From positions 1-6,896 of the forward strand of contig JANLHY010000503.1 of NCBI GenBank assembly GCA_024653795.1: a DNA stretch of 6,896 bases, given 5' to 3'. This document shows positions 1 through 5,515 of the stretch, one piece after another. This DNA comes from Candidatus Brocadiaceae bacterium. GTDB taxonomy: Bacteria; Planctomycetota; Brocadiia; Brocadiales; Brocadiaceae. Each line of letters opens with the position of its first letter. Position 1 is the stretch's first letter. The translations under genes were made by a program, and so were the position numbers. Under the pieces are notes generated by a model. The model had not been told where the DNA came from. It searched no databases and saw only the letters and a list, made by a program, of their open reading frames with translations.

Positions 1-1
1 A

Positions 2-943
2 ACCCACTGGCTAGTTGGTATTACAGCGGTAGGAATGATTTTTCAGGCGTTTGATACGATTGACTTTTGGTTTCAGTCGCAGGTTAAATCAAAATACACG
101 GTATATTCTAAAAATGCAGCTTTTTTACTTATTACCCTTATCAAGATTGTTCTGATACTCATGAAAGCCCCGCTCATTGCCTTTGCCTGGGCAGGATTGG
201 CAGAAATTGTCGTTGGTGCAATCGGACTTATAATAATCTATCGAATAAACGGACATTATATAAAAGCCTGGCGAGGCAGCGTTGCACGTGCAAAAAGCCT
301 ATTTAGTGACAGTTGGCCGCTGATATTGTCAGGTATTGTTATCATGATTTATATGCGGATTGATCAGGTTATGCTTGGTGAGATGGTTGGGAACCAGGAG
401 GTTGGAGTTTATTCAGCGGCAGTACGTCTTGCGGAGGCGTGGTATTTTATTCCAATGGCTATTTTTTCTTCTGTTTTCCCAAGTATTGTAAAAGCCAAGT
501 CACTCAGCGAAACCCTTTTTTATGAACGATTGCAAAAGCTTTACAATTTGATGGCGTTAATGGCCTATGTTGTTGCTATCCCTGTAACATTTATTGCAGG
601 ATGGGTAATAGAAATAGTATTTGGTGTGGCATACCGTGGGGCTGGTCCTATGCTTGCAGTTTTAATATGGGCTGGGTTGTTCGTGAATCTGGGGGTTGCT
701 CGAAGTTCTTTTTTGACTACCTTGAATTGGACAGGAGTTCATTTTATGACTGTATTTCTGGGTTGTCTCGTAAATGTGGTTTTGAATTATCTGTTAATTC
801 CTCTTTATGGAGGGATGGGTGCGGTTATTGCTTCGTGTTTTGCATATTGGCTTGCGGTTCATGGAGCATGTTTCTTCTATAAGCCACTATTTAAAACTGG
901 CTATATGTTAACTAAAGCAATGATTTATCCAAGGATATGGTGA
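2..943 (+). CDS. Wzx-like polysaccharide flippase, 5' end outside window
   Basis: This is an integral inner-membrane protein of the polysaccharide-transport (MATE-like, RfbX/Wzx) superfamily, which flips undecaprenyl-linked repeat units to the periplasm. The frame is open from base 2, so the first ATG at 35 is internal; 313 residues are visible, and a family size of roughly 410-480 suggests about 100 or more are missing. Visible hydrophobic helices include those around ITLIKIVLILM, GLAEIVVGAIGLIIIY, WPLILSGIVIMIYM, LMALMAYVVAIPVTFIAGWV and the last helices near the C-terminus. The stretch RIDQVMLGEMVGNQEVGVYS followed by AVRLAEAWYFIP is highly typical of this family, as is FDTIDFWFQSQ near the left edge. 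The C-terminus, rich in Tyr and Lys after the last helix, looks natural. Its position beside sugar-modifying genes fits a Wzx/Wzy-type locus. The family is clear; the transported glycan cannot be read from the sequence. Confidence 0.93.
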   Translation, partial: THWLVGITAVGMIFQAFDTIDFWFQSQVKSKYTVYSKNAAFLLITLIKIVLILMKAPLIAFAWAGLAEIVVGAIGLIIIYRINGHYIKAWRGSVARAKSLFSDSWPLILSGIVIMIYMRIDQVMLGEMVGNQEVGVYSAAVRLAEAWYFIPMAIFSSVFPSIVKAKSLSETLFYERLQKLYNLMALMAYVVAIPVTFIAGWVIEIVFGVAYRGAGPMLAVLIWAGLFVNLGVARSSFLTTLNWTGVHFMTVFLGCLVNVVLNYLLIPLYGGMGAVIASCFAYWLAVHGACFFYKPLFKTGYMLTKAMIYPRIW

Positions 944-1156
944 TAAAAAGAATCAATAAAGAAATGATTGATTTTGAAGGGATGGTACCTGTTAATAACT
1001 ATTCTTGGTGCACTTCCATATTCTATATGGAGAGAAATTGCCTTGAAATATAAAATCAAAATCTTTTTAACCTATGGCCCTCAAAGTTAGGTAATTACTA
1101 TTGTTTTTGGTATTGTCAATCTTTATCCATCGGCGTTTTTAAAAATCGTAAGGATA
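937..1156 (+). pseudogene. Possible decayed membrane-protein gene in the flippase-FkbM gap
   Basis: No intact gene occupies this gap. A 38-codon frame begins at ATG 937, overlapping the flippase stop (ATGGTGA), and ends at TAA 1051-1053. One frame over, 968-1087 reads as a hydrophobic peptide (YLLITILGALPYSIW, then basic residues) up to TAG 1088-1090. The same frame then continues open as VITIVFGIVNLYPSAFLKIV directly into the next gene. Two membrane-like segments interrupted by a stop, with a plausible start one frame away, could be the relic of a membrane protein. AT-rich DNA gives hydrophobic translations by chance, so this is speculative, and no family is recognised. Confidence 0.2.
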
Positions 1157-1876
1157 ATGAAAGAAGTAATAAAAAAATTATTACCTGGTGCAGTATTGCA
1201 AGCATATAGGTATATAAAGCTTGACATACTTAATGGATATGCAGTGAAATCTTATTCTCAAGAAGGTGAGGATATGGTTCTTTATCGAATTTTCGAAAAA
1301 CAGAAATCTGGGTTTTATGTTGATATAGGTGCATATCATCCCAAGCGCTTTTCTAATACCTATTTTTTTTATAAGCGTGGTTGGAGGGGAATCAATATTG
1401 AACCTAATCCTGAAGCTATTAAACTGTTTAAGAAGTACCGCGTTGGTGACATAAATCTTGAGATGGGCGTATCAGATCAAGAAGGAGAGTTAACTTATTT
1501 TATGTTTGATGATCCCGCATTAAATTCATTTGATAAAAACCTGACCGAAAAGAGGGTGATCAATACAAATTATCAAATTATTGCTGAGAAAAAAATAAAA
1601 GTGAATCGACTCGATGCGATACTTGCTGATTACTTACCAAAGGGTATAAATTTTGACTTCATGTCTATCGATGTGGAAGGGTATGACTGGAATGTCCTCA
1701 AATCTAATAATTGGGAACTCTATAGACCAAAATGCTTATTAGTAGAATCATTGGAATCGAGCCTTTCAAGCGTTTTTGACTGCCCAATGTATCGTTATTT
1801 AACTGATCGCAATTATGAACTCTTCGCCAAAACATTTAACTCGTTATTTTATATGGATAGACGCAAGCAGGATTAA
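1157..1876 (+). CDS. FkbM-family SAM-dependent methyltransferase
   Basis: A 239-residue cytoplasmic protein of the FkbM family (Methyltransf_21), usually O-methyltransferases acting on sugar or polyketide hydroxyls. The family signature is complete: SYSQEGEDMVLYRIF at residues 32-46; motif I YVDIGAYHP (54-62), which binds SAM; RGWRGINIEPNPE (74-86), with the acidic residue expected to contact the SAM ribose; a conserved SDQEGELTYF segment (106-115); VNRLDAIL (149-156); and MSIDVEGYDWNVLK (169-182), the hallmark FkbM IDVEG motif. Length is normal. The start is the first in-frame ATG after the stop at 1088-1090 and is preceded by AAGGA at 1150-1154, closer to the ATG than ideal. Its stop overlaps the ATG of a 45-codon frame (TAATG at 1874-1878). 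In this context it probably methylates a sugar of the surface glycan; the exact acceptor cannot be inferred. Confidence 0.92.
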   Translation: MKEVIKKLLPGAVLQAYRYIKLDILNGYAVKSYSQEGEDMVLYRIFEKQKSGFYVDIGAYHPKRFSNTYFFYKRGWRGINIEPNPEAIKLFKKYRVGDINLEMGVSDQEGELTYFMFDDPALNSFDKNLTEKRVINTNYQIIAEKKIKVNRLDAILADYLPKGINFDFMSIDVEGYDWNVLKSNNWELYRPKCLLVESLESSLSSVFDCPMYRYLTDRNYELFAKTFNSLFYMDRRKQD

Positions 1877-2013
1877 TGACGGCTACAAAATTAAAGAATG
1901 TGTGGAGAAAAGGAAGGGGTCAAAATTTCAAAAAACCTTGTGATACTTTTTACACCATTTCTGTAAAGGAATTAGTATTGTCATATAAAATCTTATTATC
2001 ATGTTTGATGTAA
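1876..2013 (+). CDS. Hypothetical 45-residue ORF bridging FkbM and glycosyltransferase genes
   Basis: This short frame starts at an ATG that overlaps the TAA of the FkbM gene (TAATG) and ends with TAA at 2011-2013, two bases before an ATG of the next gene at 2016. It thus fills the 124-base gap exactly and would allow ribosomes to pass from one gene to the next by translational coupling. The peptide starts MTATKLKNVWRKGRGQNFKK, so its N-terminal half is basic, and its second half is moderately hydrophobic. No family is recognised, and its own codons need not be under selection. It may be a chance frame, a coupling leader or the remains of a deleted gene. Confidence 0.22.
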   Translation: MTATKLKNVWRKGRGQNFKKPCDTFYTISVKELVLSYKILLSCLM

Positions 2014-2921
2014 AAATGACATTAACCCCAATTGCTTTATTCGTTTATAATAGATTGTGGCATATGCGACAAACTATTGAAGCGTTACAGAGAAATGAAA
2101 CGGCAGGGGCTAGTGACCTTTTTATATTTTCAGATGGCCCAAGATCTGAAACTGATAAAGAAAAAGTATTAGAAGTGAGGGAGTATATCAAAACAATCAC
2201 CGGCTTTAAGAGCACAACCCTCATCGAAAGGGAACGGAACTTCGGTTTGGCACAGTCAATCATTACAGGTGTTACAGAAATAATTAACCGTTATGGCAGA
2301 ATTATTGTGCTTGAAGATGATATGATAAGTTCTCCTTACTTTTTAAAATTTATGAATGAGGCATTGGAATTTTATAGAGAAGAGGAAAAGGTCGTATGCA
2401 TCCACGGCTATATTTATCCTATCAAAGCGAAATTACCTGAGACTTTTTTCCTGATGGGTGCTGACTGCTGGGGATGGGCAACCTGGAAAAGAGGATGGGA
2501 TCTTTTAAAGGCAGACGGGGAAAAACTTTTAAACGAACTGAAACAAAAACATCTGGAGAAAAAGTTCGACATAAACGGAGCTTATCCTTACACAAAAATG
2601 CTAGAAGACCAAATTCGAGGTAAAAACAATTCCTGGTCTGTGCTTTGGCGTGCTTCTGCTTTTTTAAAAGACAGATTAATGCTTCATCCTGGAAGACCAT
2701 TGATTCACAATATTGGAACCGATGACAGCGGGACTCATCGCGGGAAATCAAGTATATTTAATACTGAAGTTTCCGACAAGCCAGTTCTGATAGATAAAAT
2801 TCCCCTTGAAGAAAATAGTTATGTATATAAAGAATTTGAGAATTATCTGAAGTCTAAAAAGTCCATTTTTATTCCCTGGATCTTTGGTGTGACAAAAAAA
2901 TTTTGCCGTGGGTACAAATGA
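2001..2921 (+). CDS. GT-A-type glycosyltransferase
   Basis: A 306-residue cytoplasmic or peripheral glycosyltransferase with a GT2-like nucleotide-sugar-binding fold, of the kind common in O-antigen and capsule loci. The order of motifs is: TPIALFVYNR (9-18), the first beta strand; TIEALQRNE (25-33); FIFSDGP (41-47); ERERNFGLAQSIITGV (76-91); IIVLEDDMISSPYFLKFMNEAL (101-122), where EDD is the likely metal- and sugar-nucleotide-binding acidic motif; DCWGWATWKRGWDL (155-168), a hallmark of this subgroup; and NIGTDDSGTH (237-246) near the C-terminus. No hydrophobic anchor is seen. ATG 2001 and ATG 2016 (residue 6) are both possible starts, and neither has a good Shine-Dalgarno sequence. The small upstream frame ending at 2013 mildly favours 2016. 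The last codons overlap the next gene. Donor and linkage are unknown. Confidence 0.88.
   Translation: MFDVKMTLTPIALFVYNRLWHMRQTIEALQRNETAGASDLFIFSDGPRSETDKEKVLEVREYIKTITGFKSTTLIERERNFGLAQSIITGVTEIINRYGRIIVLEDDMISSPYFLKFMNEALEFYREEEKVVCIHGYIYPIKAKLPETFFLMGADCWGWATWKRGWDLLKADGEKLLNELKQKHLEKKFDINGAYPYTKMLEDQIRGKNNSWSVLWRASAFLKDRLMLHPGRPLIHNIGTDDSGTHRGKSSIFNTEVSDKPVLIDKIPLEENSYVYKEFENYLKSKKSIFIPWIFGVTKKFCRGYK
2918..2921 (+). promoter_or_regulatory. ATGA stop/start overlap, glycosyltransferase to methyltransferase
   Basis: The TGA of the glycosyltransferase (2919-2921) overlaps the ATG of the TIGR04325-type gene (2918-2920). No good Shine-Dalgarno sequence precedes it (the upstream bases are ACAAATG), so reinitiation by the terminating ribosome is the likely way the second gene is translated. 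Confidence 0.8.
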
Positions 2922-3739
2922 ATAAATACATTAAAGAAACCATAAAAGACTTTATACCGCCTGTATTTTTAAAAATTGCGCAAGACATTACCGCAAAATA
3001 CGGTTTTTTTGGTAATTATTCAAGTTGGGATGCAGCTAAAAAGGCATCTACAGGGTATGGTGATGATCTGATATTAACCAAAGTTAAAAAATCCTTTTTA
3101 AAAATCAAAGCTGGTGAAGCATTTTGTGAGAGGGATTCGGCTTTATTTAACAGTATTCAATGTTCTTGGCCATTACTGGCTGGTTTATTATGGATTGCCT
3201 CAAAAAATAACAATAGGCTCATTGTGGCTGATTTTGGCGGTTCTCTCGGCAGCACATATTTTCAATGCAAGCTTTTCCTTTCAAACCTTAATGAGTTAAA
3301 GTGGAATATTATTGAACAGAAAAAATTTGTCGCTTGCGGTAAGGAAATGTTTGAGAACGAGCAACTCCATTTTTCCTACGATTTAGAGTCCTGCTCGCAA
3401 CAGGTTAACCCTGATGTAATAATATTATCAGCCGTTCTTCAGTATCTGGAGAATCCTTATTTATTTCTTGAAAAGATAATAAACATGGATTTTAAATATA
3501 TTATTTTTGACAGGACACCTTTTTTAAACAAAGGCAAAGATCGGATTACGATACAAAAAGTGCCACCGCACATCTACGATGCAAGTTACCCAGCCTGGTT
3601 TTTTAATGAGGAGAAATTTTTGAAATTTTTTCCAGAAAAATATAGAATGATTGCTGAATTTGACGCTCACGACAAAGTAAACATACCATCAAAATTTAAA
3701 GGATTTATTTTTGGAAAAATAGAAATAAAGAGTAATTAG
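2918..3739 (+). CDS. TIGR04325/LIC12133-family putative methyltransferase
   Basis: A 273-residue protein matching the TIGR04325 (LIC12133) family of putative SAM-dependent methyltransferases found in polysaccharide loci. Recognisable features are an N-terminal YGFFGNYSSWDAAKKASTGY block (28-47), ERDS (71-74), ADFGGSLGSTYF (104-115) as the glycine-rich SAM-binding motif I, WNIIEQ (129-134) with the acidic residue after strand 2, VIILSAVLQYLENP (167-180) as the motif IV region, and IIFDRTP (195-201) followed by a Pro/Tyr-rich stretch. ATG 2918 is chosen because it forms an ATGA overlap with the glycosyltransferase stop, implying translational coupling. A TTG at 2903 would add five residues but is less likely. 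Coupling suggests it modifies the sugar added by the preceding enzyme. Family assignment is from remembered motifs; no member's substrate is known to me. Confidence 0.85.
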   Translation: MNKYIKETIKDFIPPVFLKIAQDITAKYGFFGNYSSWDAAKKASTGYGDDLILTKVKKSFLKIKAGEAFCERDSALFNSIQCSWPLLAGLLWIASKNNNRLIVADFGGSLGSTYFQCKLFLSNLNELKWNIIEQKKFVACGKEMFENEQLHFSYDLESCSQQVNPDVIILSAVLQYLENPYLFLEKIINMDFKYIIFDRTPFLNKGKDRITIQKVPPHIYDASYPAWFFNEEKFLKFFPEKYRMIAEFDAHDKVNIPSKFKGFIFGKIEIKSN

Positions 3740-3746
3740 TAAAATT

Positions 3747-4739
3747 ATGTTTAGAATCGTTAATAAAATATTAGGTAAAGTTTCAATCAGTTTACAAACT
3801 ACTAAAGCCTATAATAAGCCCGTAAATGCGATTTTCGAAATGTCAAACAACTGTAATTTAAACTGTCCCTTATGTAATTCTGGCAGTTTGAGAAGGTATT
3901 ATAAGCACATTCAAAGAGGCTGTATGAATTTTGAAACTTTTAAAGCAGGATTGGATAAATTACTCCCAGAATTAGAATCTATTCTTTTGTATAACTGGGG
4001 AGAACCTCTTTTGAATAAAGAATTATTCATATGTATTGAATATGCTAATAAAAATCGAGTTAAAACACAGCTTAGTACAAATATGATGTTATACACAGAA
4101 GAAATTGGGAAAAAACTGGTTGAAACAGAACTAACAAAGTTAATAGTTTCTTGTGATGGAATAAGCCAGGAAACGTATGAAAAATATAGACAGGGAGGAA
4201 ACCTTTCGAAAATCATTGAAGGTGTAGATAACCTGATTGAATTTAAAAAAAAACTGAAAGCAAGAACACCACTAATCGAAATGCAATGCATAGTGTTCAA
4301 GTTTAATGAAAATGAAATGGCGGAATATGAAAAATTCTGGAAGGCAAGAGGGGTAGATGCTGTTAATTTTATAAGAATGTCTTTCATGTCAAAATTAGGG
4401 AAAGATATTTCTCTAAAATTAGATTACGTTCCTAATAACAAAGAATATCAACCTTATCACCCTTATGGGACATTGAGAAAATGTGACAGTTTGTATAATC
4501 ATGTTACAATAGACTGGAACGGTGATTGGTATACCTGCTGTTTCCCGTCTGGAGAAAGAAAGTATAGAGTCGGTAACTTGGTAAGTGATAATTTCTGGGA
4601 AGTATGGAATGGAGAAAAATACAAATACAATAGAAGGTTGTTGAAAAAACAGAAATCTGAAGGCTTTTACCATGAAACCACGTGCCATGATTGTACTGGC
4701 ATCTATCCTAGAAAGGAGACAAATAGATATTGGAATTAG
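3747..4739 (+). CDS. Radical SAM protein with SPASM-like C-terminal domain
   Basis: A 330-residue radical SAM enzyme. The SAM-binding [4Fe-4S] ligands are in CNLNCPLC (C36, C40, C43; CX3CX2C). The GEP motif is YNWGEPLLN (82-90), and LSTNMM (109-114) and SCDGISQETYEKYRQGG (135-151) are typical later core strands. The C-terminal part carries C246, G259, C264 (the C...GX4C pattern), an adjacent C265, and CHDC (C313, C316). This fits a SPASM/Twitch-type extension with enough cysteines for one auxiliary cluster, fewer than the seven of full SPASM domains. VGNLVSDNFWEVWNGEKYKYNRR (275-297) is the usual segment between them. The gene starts seven bases after the previous stop, with no strong ribosome site. 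Relatives of this architecture catalyse dehydrogenation, epimerisation, dehydration or peptide modification. Here a sugar or lipid-linked glycan substrate is inferred from context only. Confidence 0.9.
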   Translation: MFRIVNKILGKVSISLQTTKAYNKPVNAIFEMSNNCNLNCPLCNSGSLRRYYKHIQRGCMNFETFKAGLDKLLPELESILLYNWGEPLLNKELFICIEYANKNRVKTQLSTNMMLYTEEIGKKLVETELTKLIVSCDGISQETYEKYRQGGNLSKIIEGVDNLIEFKKKLKARTPLIEMQCIVFKFNENEMAEYEKFWKARGVDAVNFIRMSFMSKLGKDISLKLDYVPNNKEYQPYHPYGTLRKCDSLYNHVTIDWNGDWYTCCFPSGERKYRVGNLVSDNFWEVWNGEKYKYNRRLLKKQKSEGFYHETTCHDCTGIYPRKETNRYWN

Positions 4740-4786
4740 TCAGTTATAGTCATTGTTTCCTTTTGTCTGTTTTTGAGTATGCGTAA

Positions 4787-5515
4787 TTGATTAAAAAACT
4801 AAAAAAATTAATCAACAGCGAACAATTTAGACCCTCCATCTTAGGGCTTTTTTTAAATCCTTTTTTCTTTGCCAGAAAAGGATTATTTGAAAATATCTTT
4901 GCCCTGGCAAAGTACATAAGTGGTAAAACCCTTGATATTGGTTGTGGACAAAAACCTTATGAAAAATTGTTCAATTCCTCCCGTTATGTTGGTCTTGAGA
5001 TTGAGACTCTTGAGAATAAAAAAAATAAAAGGGCAGATTGTTTTTACGATGGTAAGACTTTCCCATTTCGAGATGATGAATTTGAGAGCGTAATTGTTAG
5101 TGAAGTCTTTGAACATGTTTTCAATCCTGATGACTTCTTAAATGAGATACATAGGGTATTAAAACCGGGTGGAACGTTGCTTATAACAGTTCCTTTTGTT
5201 TGGGATGAGCATGAACAACCGAATGATTATGCACGTTACACTTCTTTCGGTTTGCGGCACATATTGGAAAAATCCGGCTTTGAAGTAATTGAACACAGAA
5301 AAAGTGTGTGCGATATTCGAGCGGTCTTTCAACTGCTCAACGGCTATATTTACAAAAAAACAGTCACAAAAAATATTTATGCAAATATTCTCATTACAGC
5401 CTTTTTCATGTCTCCCTTTAACATTTTGGGTGAATTGCTTTCAAAGGTGCTGCCAAAGAATGAAGATTTATACCTGGATAATGTAATTCTATTAAAGAAG
5501 AAAATATCCGCATGA
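4787..5515 (+). CDS. Class I SAM-dependent methyltransferase (Methyltransf_11 type)
   Basis: A 242-residue methyltransferase with the Rossmann-like SAM fold: motif I TLDIGCGQKPYEKLF (48-62), the strand-2 acidic residue near VGLEIE (68-73), FPFRDDEFESVIVSEVFEHV (92-111) with the usual D-x-V and E-H features, HRVLKPGGTLLITVPF (122-137), and the DEHEQPNDYARYTSFGLRHI region (140-159) common in polysaccharide-locus members. The start is taken as TTG 4787: a stop at 4784-4786 lies directly upstream, no ATG or GTG occurs early in frame, and the N-terminus MIKKLKKLINSEQF looks like the normal family beginning. TGAG at 4774-4777 is a possible ribosome site. The gap to the radical SAM gene is 47 bases. 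Its stop overlaps the start of the next gene (ATGA). The acceptor is unknown; a sugar intermediate or the glycan terminus is plausible. Confidence 0.88.
   Translation: MIKKLKKLINSEQFRPSILGLFLNPFFFARKGLFENIFALAKYISGKTLDIGCGQKPYEKLFNSSRYVGLEIETLENKKNKRADCFYDGKTFPFRDDEFESVIVSEVFEHVFNPDDFLNEIHRVLKPGGTLLITVPFVWDEHEQPNDYARYTSFGLRHILEKSGFEVIEHRKSVCDIRAVFQLLNGYIYKKTVTKNIYANILITAFFMSPFNILGELLSKVLPKNEDLYLDNVILLKKKISA
4867..4912. repeat. Perfect 9-bp inverted repeat inside the methyltransferase gene start
   Basis: CTTTGCCAG at 4867-4875 is the exact reverse complement of CTGGCAAAG at 4904-4912, with 28 bases between. A second CTTTGC at 4897-4902 can pair with the same right arm (4907-4912) around a four-base loop, so two mutually exclusive hairpins are possible. 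It lies about 80 bases into the coding region that begins with TTG. No U-tract follows, so it is not a classical terminator, and coincidence is possible. Confidence 0.4.
5512..5515 (+). promoter_or_regulatory. ATGA stop/start overlap, methyltransferase to epimerase
   Basis: The TGA of the class I methyltransferase (5513-5515) overlaps the ATG of the epimerase (5512-5514). An AAAGAAG stretch at 5494-5500 may help initiation. The overlap indicates that the two genes are co-translated, although their base composition differs noticeably. Confidence 0.8.

Noticed and set aside
24..34. GCGGTAG-containing stretch resembling the ops element of RfaH-controlled operons
   Set aside because: It lacks the full GGCGGTAG core and lies inside the flippase coding region rather than in an operon leader.
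601..882. Open frame overlapping the flippase gene on the same strand
   Set aside because: It lies in another frame of a clearly coding flippase, with an atypical Cys/Trp-rich product.
951..973. Inverted repeat AATCAAT / ATTGATT after the flippase gene as a possible terminator
   Set aside because: The 7-bp stem has a single G-C pair, with a 9-base loop and no real U-tract, so it is too weak for an intrinsic terminator.
1113..1143. Possible sigma-70 promoter (TTGTCA with a downstream TTTAAA) before the FkbM gene
   Set aside because: The spacing is about 19 bases and the -10 match is poor; such matches are frequent in AT-rich DNA.
1938..1989. Promoter-like TTGTGA and TATAAA boxes before the glycosyltransferase
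   Set aside because: The boxes do not pair at a proper 16-18 base distance with good consensus on both sides.
2903..2917. TTG at 2903 as start of the TIGR04325-type gene
   Set aside because: The ATG at 2918 forms an ATGA overlap with the preceding stop and gives a natural N-terminus.
3911..4688. Two long minus-strand open frames opposite the radical SAM gene
   Set aside because: They lie opposite a gene with full family motifs; AT-rich genes commonly leave open antisense frames, and the products show no family features.
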